Source: Polytrichum commune (taxonomy: Eukaryota; Streptophyta; Polytrichopsida; Polytrichales; Polytrichaceae). Taken from it: a stretch of DNA of 64,000 nt. The notes beneath the pieces were generated by a model that saw only the letters and a list, made by a program, of their open reading frames with translations, was not told the DNA's origin and did not search any database. The translations under genes were made by a program, and so were the position numbers. Shown here piece by piece: positions 36,014 through 49,900 of the stretch (its first letter is position 1; every line of letters starts with the position of its first letter). The DNA lies in the NCBI GenBank assembly GCA_950295325.1, contig OX485806.1, positions 39,060,001-39,124,000 on the forward strand. Direction: 5' to 3'.

Positions 36014-36474
36014 GCAAATAGGGATCGCCAATGTGAGATGGGATTTCTTGTAATGGGAGCAACTAGAGAAGGAGAAACAAACAATCTCCTATTGTTAGTC
36101 GGTTCATTTAACCATGTGAACCACAGGGAGGAAGCACCACTTGCAAGGGAATCTGTCCAACACATGGATAGTTACCCGTAGCGACTACGGAAAATGACTC
36201 CCAACTAGGGTTGTCACTGCAACAAACTACTCCATTGCAACAACAACAAAACTCCATGCATAGGTAGGGAGTCTGCATGTGGGATAGGAGTTTTCTAAAT
36301 GGAAGCACTAAAAGAGGAGGAAAAAACAGTATCCTATCGATTTTTGGTACATTTATCAATGTGAACCACGGGGAGAAGACACCACTTGCAGGTGAACTTA
36401 AACCAACCAGTGGATAGTTGCCCGCAGTGAGAGCATGGAAAACGACACCCGGGTAAGGAGGTCAGCGCTACACT
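36014..36474. repeat. Tandem duplication upstream of the phosphatase gene, unit about 243 bp
   Basis: Copy 1 (about 36014-36230) and copy 2 (about 36257-36474) share 'catgtgaaccacagggagga' / 'aatgtgaaccacggggagaa', 'caccacttgca' and 'tggatagttacccg' / 'tggatagttgcccg'. They start about 50 bp upstream of the likely start codon, so they probably lie in the 5' leader or promoter. About 75-80% identity by eye. Confidence 0.8.
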
Positions 36475-36914
36475 TTGATGCTTCAGAAATTAAAGGCGGT
36501 TGTGTGCACACAGAGAAGTTAAAAGAGCAGCCTTATTCAAGTGGAATTCTCCTTTGCAATTGAGCAATCACAAATTTGCACTTGAGTCGTGCGGCTGGGG
36601 AATAATTTACTATTGTCATGACGTGAATCCCTTCTTGCTTTTGTTTTCCTTCTGCTAAATATTTTTGACATGAGAGAGGGGTACTAGTACTGATGAATCA
36701 AGTTTCAATAGAGGGCCAAACATTCCTCTGAGAGATGCAATCCCATTGTTTGGAATTCAGCTCGGACTCTCTCACAGCCTTACCCACTTCACATATGGAG
36801 CAAAACCCAAAATCTACACACAAGCAAGTACAAACGTTTTTTGCAGATGCACCTCTGACATTTACCCTTACCCTCCACATACAATCTCTCCCAGACCGGT
36901 ATTGCAATTCCCAA

Positions 36915-37270
36915 CCCAAAATTCGGAGCACATGCACAGCAGATAAAATCTGTGGTGAGCGAAGAGTTCACCTCCACCTACATATTTTTCTCACACCAAT
37001 GCTATTTACTCCAGAAACCCAACAGCGTAACCCTTTCAAAAGCTCCAGTGAAGGCATCGAAGCCTTCACCTACCATCCTATAACCCTAATTCATGCGCCA
37101 GGCCTCGACATTCAATGTGAAAACTCGGCCAAATCCTCTATCTATCCTCAATCCTCAATTCGGAAATCAGAATCCTCAGCACATGCAGAGAGCAGATAGA
37201 GCCATGGTGGAAGGACAAATTCACCTCAACGCATACGTCTTTCTTTTCTTTCTCTCACACCAATGCGGTG
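36915..37270. repeat. Second tandem duplication upstream of the phosphatase gene, spacing about 240 bp
   Basis: 'ttcggagcacatgcacagca' to 'tttctcacaccaatgc' near 36921-37004 recurs as 'agcacatgcagagagcagat' to 'tctctcacaccaatgc' near 37157-37268. The region is pyrimidine-rich and GC-richer than the spacer beyond 37.6 kb, consistent with a promoter-proximal area. Confidence 0.65.
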
Positions 37271-37639
37271 TGCTCCGACACAAGTTAGTCCGAATCATCC
37301 GAAAGGTGCAGGCATCTCCGAGGTTCAATCCGACTCGCAATAACTCATTCCCGCCCTCACATTCCGACAACCATGAGCATGCGTCCTCACATAGCTGCTG
37401 ATGAGCAGTTGTACATCATCACATAGCTTAATTAAGGTTGCTCCCAGCAGAGAAACCTCCGCAATCCTGCGGCATCGCCGGGAAGCTCCGATTGTCGAAG
37501 TTCGGAGAGCGAGCTGCCCTAATCTTTTTGGTCTGTGAGGAAGGATGGCGGAACAAAGATGACGGGCGGTGACGGGTTCGTAGTCCCCCTGGATCAGGTC
37601 CGTGGGGCCCACTATCCACGTCACGCATTGGCTGTGCTG

Positions 37640-40600
37640 TTTGGGGTTATATCAGTGTTGGTCTACTGGTATCTACTGAATACATGGGTATCAATAACTA
37701 ATATTAATAACGGTAACAAAGAGTCTACCTTTGAGTATCAAATTGGTAATTCCAATCAAATATTAATCTTTGGTGGGTATGTCAAGGTGTGGGATCCTTT
37801 GTATAAAATTATGATTTTTAGGTCAACACCATTCTAAACCATACAGATACTAAGACAACTTTTTTAGGTATGAAGGTTTTTGTATGTAATGGTGTTGAAA
37901 ACAAAATAATTGTCAAATATATGGACCTTGATGGCATCAAAAAGGTGAAATCCTCGTTATAGATACCTGACTAGTATAAAAACAATAAAAGAAAAAAAAT
38001 GGATACCAAACCAACACTGGTTATGATAGGCTTTGGGAAGTTAAAGTAAGTTAGAGGGGTTTTATGGTAGATGGGTCTTCAATAGTTGTTTTTTTTTCCC
38101 CTCCAACTAGGCCACTTCTCCTAAGATATGAAACATGCGATTAGTACAAGATGGTCAGCATATTCAAGTCAAGCTCATGTGAATAACTTTTTTCATTATC
38201 AAACCTCTCGCACTTGTTCAATGGTTGGTGTACATGTCCCCCCCCCCCATTAATGTTCATTATTGAGTCTATAATTGTTATCATAATTATTTTTAGCATA
38301 TAGTCCAATCTCTTTTGAACACATGTCTTTTGGTACCCATTCTTGGAGTCTTACCTAATGACATACCACTCAAATACAAGTGTCATATTAAGATTAATAA
38401 TTGGACAGGAACCTCCACCTTACATGATTTATTCTTCCAATTAGCTTGGCATTTCTCCTATGATAGGATATTGAACATGAGATTGGTACGATATTGAATT
38501 TAGAATAGTTAACAAGTTTTGAACATTGTTCAATCTATTTTTGACACATGCCTCTATTACGTATGATCCTAGATCCACACATGACCCACACACACTCTAA
38601 AGTCATACGTCTATGATCAAAATAAATAATCAAATTAGCATGCTTGTCTTGGTAAGGTGTGTGGCCTTATTGTGGGCGATTCCAACTGCACAAACATAGA
38701 AGTATGGTTGTTGGAGGGTTGACTTGAGAACTATATTATTTGATAGTACAATATACAAATTAATTCTCACATTTGTATTGAATCCAAAAATTTGTCACAT
38801 GGAAATTCCGAATCATTGTCGAGACGCAAAAGTTATAAGAGGTCAAAGTGAGGATTTATTTTATTTATTTTCCTTTTAAGTGGGGGAAGAAGTCAACGCG
38901 CACCTCCATCCATGGTTTGCAAGAATGTGCAGTACCAGAAAAATTATATGACTTTGAATGCTTGGCTAAGTTATGTAAAATGCTCAATACATGGACCTTA
39001 CCTGGATTAAGTTCCTAGTAAGTTGGCATAAACCAACCATAAACAACTAGGATGTATATTTTTCTTGAACTCTTTGACATGGCTACCATGGATCCCAAGC
39101 CACCTAGTTTTGAAGGTCTCCACATCCACAAGTATATATTATCATCAAGGAACTTTGTAAACAATTGACTGGACCATATGAAAACTCAAGGGGCCAAAGA
39201 GCGGGAGTACTTGATTATCATGCGTTTATCTAATGAACATTGCCGTCCGATGCAGTAAATAAATGATTGTGGAGTTGGAAGTGCCCACTTTCACCTCTTG
39301 TAACTTTTGCATCCCAAATATCATGTTTTTGTAACTTCAACTCACATTATTCGAAATTCACGATTGGTAACCGGATGAGGTGATTTTTAATACGTTTCAA
39401 TGGCCAAAATTGTCCAATCTTTGTTTAACAAGTCCTTTCTCCAAGCTTCTCTTTCCAAGTGTGTCTTGAGGTCACCAAGGAGTACTCACTTATCATGTTT
39501 TTATGTGTAGAAAATCTCCATTCAATGCGACAAAAAAACCAAATAAATAAGTACATGTGGAGCTAGGAACTTGTGTTTGGAAGTACCCACTTTCACCTCT
39601 TATAAATTTTGCACCCCAACTATCATACTTTGAAACTTAAAAAAGAAAAGATTCGTAATTTGCAATCGCTTAACCAAGTGAGATGATTCCCAACATGGTC
39701 CAACAACCAAAATTATATAATCTTTGTTTGGATCTTTTCCTCAACTTCTCTTCCAGACATGACTTGGGTTCATCAAGAGTACCTATTTATCATGTTTTTT
39801 ATCTATGGAACATTGTCATTCTCATAGTTACATTGTTAAACCTCGTGCTCCCTTGTTCCTCTCAAACGTAAGAGATACCATGTTCACAGAGTCCTTATTG
39901 CAACACTAAGACTTAGGCCATTGTATTTTGAGAATCATAACATGTGTATTCTTGGCCTCTGGTCAAACAAGTAGTGTGCTTTAATAGTTATTACTCTAAA
40001 AAACCACTTTGGATAGTATGAAAATGAATCATGCGATTGGATGGCCAGGGTGAGAAAATATTGTTTGCTTTGTGACATGGGAGGGGGACATGTGGTGCGT
40101 CTGATGGGAACTAGGATTGGAAGGCATTGTCAACAAGGAGTGACATATGATATATAAGTCTTGAGGGCGGCATAGTGCGGTCTTTTTTAAGTGAGGCCAA
40201 ACTCCATGTTTGTACTTGCAGACTATGGATGCAAGATGGGAGGCTAGCACTTGTTCGCGGCATGGACATTTTTATTTATTTCTAATTGGCAATGAAGTTA
40301 CGTTTTTTTTGTATACACAAAACCGTGATGTGAATGTTTTGGATTCTTGCTTTTTTTGGGTTTCTCTAGCAAACAACTGCTAGTTTACTAGCAATGCCAC
40401 ATAAGAATAGTAATAATTTGGTCATATTATTCTCTTGCCTACGGTAATTGGCAAGTGGAGCTTAGCAATCTTATGAAACTTTAAAAATAAAAATAAAAGT
40501 ATGTGGAGTGGGAAGTGCCTGAATTGTGCCACGTACCCTAGGCTCATGAACTATGTAGCAAGTCTCAAATACTTCGGACACGTGCCCACACAGCTGCACA

Positions 40601-40830
40601 AGGAGTGGCAGCGAATGGCATCCTATTTCTTCGACACCGAACATCATTCATCGACACCGAATGCATGTCTCCACAGATGCTGGAGCCACGACGGATTGGG
40701 AAGCTACATTGACGAGATTACGTGGAGCCCCAGTTGCATGATGGAGACAGCAACTTCGCATCACATTGCGCAACTTAACTGAACTTAGATTCCCGCATTC
40801 GCAGCTCACTATCGGAGGATTGCTAGTTAT
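37640..40830. other. AT-rich spacer between the divergently placed phosphatase and DGS1 genes
   Basis: No gene recognised. A C9 run lies near 38239. Two direct copies of a roughly 180-bp block occur at about 39261-39440 and 39556-39735 (sharing 'cccactttcacctctt' and 'aaccggatgaggtg'-like text), with weak relatives near 11660 and 16360. Sequences at both ends (up to 37.63 kb and from 40.5 kb) are GC-richer and are likely the 5' regions of the two flanking genes. Confidence 0.5.
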
Positions 40831-40840
40831 CTACTGTGAA

Positions 40841-40873
40841 GGTTTTGGGTTTTGGGTTTTGGGTTTTGGGTTA
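40841..40873 (+). promoter_or_regulatory. TTTTGGG-type telomere-like repeat just upstream of DGS1
   Basis: Four to five consecutive 7-bp units GGTTTTG lie about 110 bp upstream of the proposed DGS1 start codon. The complementary CCCAAAA motif resembles plant telo-box elements (AAACCCTAA) found near transcription starts of housekeeping genes, but here the A of TTTAGGG is replaced by T. A regulatory role is inferred only from position. Confidence 0.45.
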
Positions 40874-40983
40874 TGGTTGTTTCGGAACTGGGAGCGAGTT
40901 GCAAGCGGGAGCTGGCTATGGCGGATCGGTGAAGTTTGTTTCGGGGGTGAAGGGGTTTATTGGTTTGAGGTTTGTCTGTGAGG

Positions 40984-43900
40984 ATGGATTTCGCTACGAG
41001 TGTGGCGGGTGGGAGTGTGGTCACAAGGGTTGCGCGGTACTGGAAGATGGGTGCGATTAACTCCCGCAAGGGTCTTCCGCTTTTACTGGCCTCTCCCATT
41101 TCTCCCGAAGAGTAAGAATAAGAAGGAATCTGCTGTCCTGTTTCCTTTCAGCTCCAAAAACTGTCTTGTTTGTGCATCGGTTCGTGTTTCGATGTGGCCT
41201 TGCTTGTGCTTCGATTTCGGTTGCAAATTTGCTGTGGTGGGACTATAAATTTGTCCCTGCCATGTCGTTCGGGAAATGAATCTGGGGATGCTCCTTAACT
41301 TTGCTTCAGTATCATGCACAATTTTCTGTAGTGTCGTGTGAAATTAAATTTAACCCTCAGTTTTTGTCACTTTCGAGTTACTTTGGATTCTTGTCACCAC
41401 CATGTAAGGACGCGGAATTTCAAGTGTGTTGAGTTTTTAATTTTCATATTTAAATTTTTCTGTTTTGGTCCTGACCTTTCTACTGAAATGTACTCACATT
41501 TGTCTAGAGTTTGTACTTGTCGAGTTTTAGGTTTAGAAATCAGTCCGCAGGCCAGGTTTTATTTTATTGTATTTGGACAAATTTGAATTTGTCTGGATTT
41601 ATGATACACACACATGTGGTTCTAGAGTTGTAATATTCTACAGTATCCACTTGATCTTTATCATTTCAATGGTATGTCTGGATTGTTCCTTGGGCATCTC
41701 ACTAATCTGACTGTTTCTTGGCCAATTTCTGGATTTAATTTTTTTTTGGGGTGATGTAAGCAATCTCTGACTTCTACCCTATACTTGTCGACGGTGTTCT
41801 CATCATTGGGCATTTGCTCGCAGTACAGCAATTGTTTACATATGCACAGAGAAAATTCAAAGGCAATGTGGGCCTAGTGTACCTGGTCACCTCCTTGTAT
41901 TTAGATCAACCGAACATGCATGCAAGGATGCATAATTTCAAGTATGTTGAACCTCAACTGGGTCCTCACCTGTCCACTAAAATACCCCCGTCTGGCTAGT
42001 GTTTGTACCCGTCGAATTTTAGAAATTAGGCCAGACTGTTTTTTGTGTAGTTTGACAAACTTGGAGTTGCCTGGATTCTCGATACATACTTCCGTGGTTC
42101 GAGAGTTGGGTCTTTTTATAGTACATGCACTGGATCTCTATCATTTTCTGTGGTATGTAAATTTCCTTCTGGAGTCCATCCTTGGGCATAATACCAATTT
42201 GATTGGTTTTATCCAATTACATAAAAAGGCTGGCTTGCAAGGATCATGTTCTTTTTCTTCTGATTGTGCTCTTTATTCCATCACTGGCTGGATTCTGGCT
42301 GCTATGCCTGTGAAGTGAACTTGTCAAAGCGACTCATCATTGAGCATCTGCTCACAATAAAGCAATTGTTTGCATATATACAGAGAGAATTCGAGGGCAA
42401 TGTGGGTCTAGTGTACCTTTAACCATATCTCTATCATTTACTCATTGTTGAATTTTTAAAATTCATGATATCACATTGCACCCTTGACTGTAGCTCACTC
42501 ATAAGGATTGTTTTCTTTTTCTTGTGTTGGTGCTCTCTATTCATCATTGGCTGAAATTTGGTTGTTTATGCCTGCGAAAAGTGACTCATTATTGGGCACT
42601 TTCTCACACCAAAGCAATTTTTGCATATGTACAGAGAGTATTCAAGGGCAATGTGGGTCTAGTGTACCTTAAATCATGTCTCTATCATATACTCATTTTT
42701 GTCTGTTCAAATGCACAACATTGCATTGTGTCCTGGACTGAAGCCCACTTGCAAGGATAGTGTTCTTTTTCTTCTGCTTGTGCACTTTATGGCTGAAATC
42801 TGGTTGTTATGCCTGTGAAGTGAACTTGTCAAAGCGACTCATCATCAGGCATTTTCTCATTGTATTGCATTTGTTTGCATATATACACAGAGAGAATTCA
42901 AGGGTAATGTGGGTCTAGTGTTCCTTAGATCATGTCTCTATCATATATACTTATTTATTGATGTTCAAATGGACTATATCGCATTGCGTCCTCAACTAAA
43001 GCCTACTTGCAAGGGTGTGTTCTTAACTTTTCTTCTTCTTGTGCTCTTTATTCCGTTACTGGCTGAAATCTGGTTGTTTATGACTGTGAAGTGAAGAGGC
43101 AGGCCCAGTGGAGAAGGTTATGGATGTGATGAGCGATGCGGGAGCCCAATTGCTGGAGCACCTTCACCATGTCACTAAGCACTTATCATTCTGGCAGGAA
43201 CTCTCCGAGGTTCAGTCCTTCATCCCACCTTCCCCACCTACCTGGGCCATCTTCGCAAAGGGTGTTTGCAGAGGGCTCAGACATGCATGAGGTGCCTTTC
43301 AACAAATGCTTTCAAGGGATACCTAGCTTGTGTAACTAGCGTCCTGCCTGACCCCATAAACATAAAGCGGATGTCTATGCACTCCGTTCATTGGATATGC
43401 ATTGACCATAGAATTTGTTGCGTGAAAATTGAGGAGGTTGAGACTTGGGCTGTGCACATTGGAGCCACTGTGCTATGGCTCAGTGTTTTCTTCTGCTGTG
43501 CATAATATTCTTGAGTGGCTTATTTAAGTTCCAATGCAAACAGAATAAATCTTAGGTAATATGGATAATCTAAGAATGATTTTATTGGGGAATCACCTCT
43601 TCAATTGAATATTGGTGGATGGAAGAAGGCTTTTGTGTTTGAAAGATAGGCAACAATGAGGTGTCGACTTATGAGAGCTTGCCGCCACTTGACTATGCTC
43701 GGCATTCATGCATGTACTCAAGGACCTTGATTCTTGGAAAGTTACTCTTGAAGCTAGAATAGAAAGAGAACGTCCTTATACATGCTTGAAATGCTATGTG
43801 TTATGCAATTGGGTCGATGTATCTCTAATAGTGACAACTTACATACAATGTATAAGGAGGACATTTTGTGAAGCCAGCATTCAATTGCAAGCAGTAATAC

Positions 43901-46900
43901 AAAGTGACATATGTTTTTTTGGGTAATGTAGGGTGAAGAGAATGACAAACTTTCATTCATGATGTTGGAGAGAGGCCCGTGGGCATTTATTCTTGGCATC
44001 AGGAGGTTCTTGCAAGCATCCCTCATCGAGGCTGCTCCCACACAAGGACTTTTAGCAGCTGCTGGTTCTCGTATCTCTGAAAGGGTTTCCATTCTTGTCG
44101 ACCTTCGTGACCGGCTTGCAACCATAACTGGTCAGGTAGGTGCTCTTATGTGACTCTTAACCTCTAGTGGGATTAGGGTGGCTTAAACCCATGGCCTTAA
44201 CCGGGGTCCCATGAGAACTACAAGGCTAATATGCCTTAAGGTGGGAATAGTGCTCGGATGTGCAACCTTCCTATGCCCTTGATTTCTGTTGCACCCTACC
44301 ACTATGGTCTGCTCGATCAAATATTTTCAACCAACCATTGGGATCAGGCCAGGTTGTCTGCGCCTGTCCAAGGTGTTCACCTTTGAAAGGAGCAGTAGTC
44401 TTTGAGGCATCAATTCTCATGATGCCTGTTTTGGGATAACATATAAAGTTAGACCAACTTGAAGATGAAGCAACACCATAATTCATGCTGGTGATAACTT
44501 TGGAGTGATCTCTCTCCCTCTTTAATAGTATTCCCTTTGACTTTCGCCCTGAGTATGTTCAGTATGTGTACCTTTTTTAAATTTCTCTTGTGCCTTTAGG
44601 CTCGGGGGTAGACCTTTCTTTCTGTTGTGACTGTTGCTAGGGTAGCCTTTGTGTGCACGCCTGGATTTGATCCAGCCGCATTTAGAATCTGAAGCTGGTT
44701 TTTTGATTCCTTCTACAGGTGCACATGGAGGTGGACAAAATGGGGGAGAAAGTGAACAGTGGGCAAAAAGGTCAACTTGCTGCATCAGAGTGTGTGGTTG
44801 CTGTGCTCAAGGCATTATCTCCTTTAGAAGGAGCATATCAATTACCACAGGCAGGTGACTATCTTCCTTCTCGTGATTACTTGTTGATTGTTGAGCTCAT
44901 CTAGATTTGTAATTTGGGGGCCGGGACACTGGAACAATAAACCATCAAATTTCTTAAGACTCTGAAATGTATTACTTGTTGCACTTTACAAGTGCAAGTA
45001 TAAAAGATCTAATGCTTGTTACTAAGGGTGAATGGGAGCTTTATTGCCATCTAGAATAGGGGTCATTGTCTGATTCTAAGTGATTGACAGTCTTCCAGTT
45101 TTTCCACATTCATTTCATTAGATTAAGATAATTGTAACCTACATAGCATGTTGTTTGTTATTGGCAATTATTGTTGTGAAGGTTGTAAGTTTACAGAGCG
45201 GATTTAACTTGCTGCAGAGTGATTATCACAATTATGGCGACAACTCATCAGCAGTTACTCTTATTCTGGACTTTGAGGAGATTCCAGATGCATTGACACG
45301 GCGGTTGGAATGGACAACAAAGGAGCTTGATGATGGTCTTACCTTGCTTTCAGACAATTTATGGAAATTGCAAAATTTTTTGGACACTGTGGTAAGACTT
45401 ATTCGATTGCTTCCTGTTTTGATGCCTTTCACTTGAGTACTCATGGCTAGTTGTTACCTTATTTTAACGAATCTGGAAAACTTGCAATTAAAAATTTATA
45501 CATGAGTTTTTGTTCTTATGTTAATTTTAGCTTTCAACTGTATGGATTTATATTCTAAAGTGAGTTTAACACCTTTTCTTGTAATGTAAACAACATCTGA
45601 ATTGAAAGTCTTTCAACTAAAGTCATCTGACTTTTCAAAATTCATCCTGTATAATTCTTCTGAACAGTGAACCCCTAATTCCTTGCTATTGTTATTAAAA
45701 AGTTTGTTGTTTACTGTTGGTTACAACAGATGTCGCAGTATAGGAGGCCAAGAACAGTAGTGAGGAGGTGGATTTGGTATAGTGGGGGTGCACTAGGACT
45801 AGGTATAGCATCTGCTTGGTTGTATCACCATAGCCGATTAAATGGGAGTGGTGATCTTGATCAATGGGTCAAAGAAGGTGTTGATGCTACAAGTGGTTTT
45901 TTGGAAGAACACGTTCAACAACCGGTACTTTTCTTTTCCATCACCTTATACTGTATGTTCAGGTCTGATTGGGCACGTCTCTGCTTAAATTCATGTCATC
46001 TTGTAAGGAGTTAGAACCATCCACATGATGACACGTGACACTTTTAGGGTAAAAATAAACCGCCCAATCTGACCCAAGAGTAGGGTTCTTTAAGGGTAAT
46101 ACAGGTCCAAGGGTCCCTTTAGTACATCAGTTACAGGTTTAGATGTTGAATCCCTTCCATCTTCATTTGAATTTCTTTTTAAGTTTGACTTGCTTTCCTT
46201 GTTCCGATCTTTGCTACACTGGGAATGTGATTAATATGGAGTGTAGTACAGAGTTCTGCAACCACATGTTTACATAGATATTTGTATTATTTATCAACTT
46301 AATGTGTAGGGGTTATATTGTCTTGCTTCTGTGACGGTGTTGTGAACTTATCAACAAATGTTGTGTCTGTATAAATAACGAGGTTGTGAAATTCCAAAGT
46401 GTAATGCACAATAATATCCCTGGCTGTGTTCTTTGGGCACTAAATCAATCCTGAATAAACCTTGACCAATTTCAGTGATGAAGCAATAGTCTCTCTTGAT
46501 TTAGACCATTTCATAGATTTGTCCAGAAGCACACCTTGCATCCGCATATCAAGACCTCAAATGCCTGAACTTGTAGACTTGTCTTGTGTTAGCTTCTTTC
46601 AATCAGGGATGATCTTTTCGAGACCTTCCGCAAGCGACACAGGCAAGTGGATGAACTTGGAGATGTGAAGCTTACGGCTGAATCACTGCACAGGTAAGAG
46701 ACTCAAAACAATTAGCCATGGCTACTCAATTATCATCTATGGAAAAAAAATTAAAACTAGAACAAGCATAACTTAATAATCACCCATTACTTACTGGATA
46801 TAGCTGTTATGAGTACTCAATTGTTCTGAAAATTTCCCATAGTAGGAGCTTGCAATTTATATCTTATTTTAGCAGAACTTGACAGGTTTTTTGGTATCAC

Positions 46901-49900
46901 CACGTCTTTCAAAATGCTACCATAGCAACCCTTCAACTTGTTGGTTGTTTTGTATGTTATTAATGATCACTTCGTTTCATTTACAAATATTAAAGTTTCA
47001 TGCTGCATCGACAGTTGAATAGAAGCTATGTTTGTGAAATGCAGGATGCTGAAAGAGTTTGTTGCACAAACAAAGGGTACTGATATGGCAGAGGATTCCT
47101 CAGAGCAGCAGTTGATGGAAGTTATGATGAGCAGGTAATATAGCAATTATATCCTCAACTTGTATCATGGTCTGTGGGAAATGGCAAATAAATAAAAATC
47201 CTATGCTAAGAGCCTAGAAAGGGTCAACTCACCTATAAAAACCCTCAATAACAAGCAATTCTGAAGAGGTGCCTGAATGAGAGCAAACGTTGTGTTATTT
47301 TTTGAGTGCAGATATGAGAAAGAATTGACGCATCCATTGAGAAACCTTGTAGGTGGGGAACTTGCCAGGGCGTTGCTTATCCAGGTCACTACCTTGTCTT
47401 TGTTTCTGTCATTATAGGGAGACCACCAGCTGATATGAGGTTGAACACAATAATCAAAACAGCAATCTTTGTATAGTTATGATTTTACATGCCTTGGGCT
47501 ACATAGTGGCTACATAATTTTCAATGAAATGGCTTTCACCTGAAATTGTGAATATCTCTGCGTGCTGTGTACATCTATTGAAGGAATGCTTTTTCTCTTT
47601 TTGCAGATTCAAAAATTGAAGCTTGACATTGAGACGTAAGACTGCTGCCATTTAATTTTATGTGCATGTTATCATCAACATCTTGGACTGTATGTTAAGT
47701 TGATAAGAATCTTCTGCAACCATATCGCTTGATGTGATGGTTCTTGTTTTCTTTGTTCACAGGGCTATGTTGGAGTTAAATCAAATCTTGCGTGCCAATG
47801 AAATAAACTTCGCCATCTTGGCAGCTTTACCAGCCTTATTTGCTGCTGTCTTGCTTGGTTGGCTTGTCAAACAGCCTTTCACGAAGGTTTGCACTTATTT
47901 GTACAGCAACATGCAGTTCTTCTGAGGTTAAAGAAATGCCACATTTGAGCATAATCTTTAAGATCTCATAAATGCTTAGAACTAGTCACTAGACCTTATT
48001 ATTGAGCTCTTTCCAGGTGTCTTAAAAACCCAAGGCCTTAAACTGAATCCCATGGGAACTGAGGGTAAGATGCGTAAGGTCATAATAGTGCTTGGATGGG
48101 TGACCTTTGTAGCATTTGATTTCCTGTGCGTCCTACCACTATGGTCCAAATAATTGCATGGGGGGTATTTGGGTGAACTAGATACTTTCAATGGACCATG
48201 TGGGAACCTAGGACTTGTTTTTGGGGGAGAATAGGTGCAGGCTGCCTTGTCCATGCCTGCTCAAGGTGTTCACCTTTGAGAAAGAGGCAATCTTCTTCAA
48301 GGTCCCTCTAATTCTTGTGATATTCATCTTGGAACGACCCATAGAATAAGACTAACTTGAGATGAAGTAACACTACAATTTGTGCCAGTGGTGACATTAT
48401 TGGTGTCATCTCTGTCTATCACGAAGCATAGCCTGTTTTTTTTAAAAATAATTTTTTAATAATTTTTTTTAATAATTTTAAATTTGGGTTGTTGTTGTTG
48501 CTGATGATTGTTTTATGGTTTCAGGGGAAAGGGGCAGAAGGTCGGGGCAGGAGGGCGCAGTTGCAGCGGCGCATGCTAATGGTGGATGTTGAAAATGCTG
48601 TAATGACTTGTCAAATGTCTGTTGATGAAGGCCAAGTAAGTTCTGAGCCATGCATTGTTGATGTCCACCAAATTGAACAAACGTTTGTTGCTCCAAACCA
48701 TAAACCTTTAAACCTTAAACCCTATCTCAAAGACTTATAATTTTGTGGTATCCTTTGTTTAGGAGGAGGCTGTTGCTCATTTTGGGACGCTCATATATGC
48801 CCTGGATCGTTTGTTTAAGGCTGTCAAGAAGCCTGCCACAGAATCTGGGGAATGGTCAAGGTGAGGTCATCTCTTGTTAATTTCAGATGAATGTACAAGA
48901 AATATGTCTGTCACATGTTTGCCTCAGTTCATTCTGACCCTTCAGAATTCATAGGACTACATTGTAGTGAAATAGAGTTATCTCTGTATTCCTTGAATAG
49001 TAGAAAACTAGATGTCATCCTGTACAGTCTCTAAATTTTATAGTTAGAATGCATAAATCCTGCATCTTAACCCCTAAATGCTCATGCAACCCAAAATGGG
49101 TCGCCACCTAATATTTTGACGGGTTTGCGACCCACTAGGTGGCAATTTACATGGATGGAAGGTATCTATTGGTGTAGGGTGGCACCCCACTACCATGTGG
49201 GTCAAAATAGCATATATAAAAACCACATATTCCAAGCATGTAGGTTTTTTTTGTTAGTTTGGAATTGATTGTTTTGGGAGGCGGTCCCATGAGTTGCTCA
49301 AATGTAGGCTCCAAATTTAGGAGCCATATCTTTCACATTTGATGTCCAATTTGGGTGGGGTTTTTTCCCTTATGACAAGATGACAGTTGTGCACAACTTA
49401 ACCAGTTGGATTTGGAAAGAAAAAAATTAGTGCACATGTTGCTTGCTCCGTGAAAAAGGGGAAATCTCCCAAAATGATCAATCTGTCCTAGCAAATGTGG
49501 TTCGATTGACTTCAACTTTTCAAAAGAAGAATATATGACAGTCTAGTTCACGTTCGTACAATTGGATTTCAGGAAAACAAAGTCTATTTTGCTACATAAC
49601 AGAAAGTTTCAGCACTGGTTTAGGGTTTAGGCCCGAAAATGAAATGTGAAGGCCTGAGTTGTTAAGAGGTTAATCAGCTAGCCTCAATTTGGATACCCTT
49701 TGCATCAATTTGGGCATCAAGTTGGTGGTCTCTTTCTGCTCATTGGAGGTGATGGAAAAAGCATTCCGGTATTTCTAAGCTTTGTGTGATTGGGTAAATC
49801 TGTTGTGGGTTGCGGCATATATTCTGATAATAATTTGTTTCCTATTTGTCCATGACAGTTTGCAGAAGGACATAATAGAATTGGCTAAACCAAGGTTATC

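Noticed and set aside
36698-37404. Several 60-150-codon frames on both strands as exons upstream of the phosphatase gene
   Set aside because: They overlap each other, sit in a duplicated pyrimidine-rich region and show no family motif; more likely promoter or leader.
37535-37837. Plus-strand 100-codon frame with a hydrophobic segment (HALAVLFGVISVLVYWYLL)
   Set aside because: The composition could fit a membrane protein, but there is no splice-supported continuation and no recognised family; it lies in a likely bidirectional 5' region.
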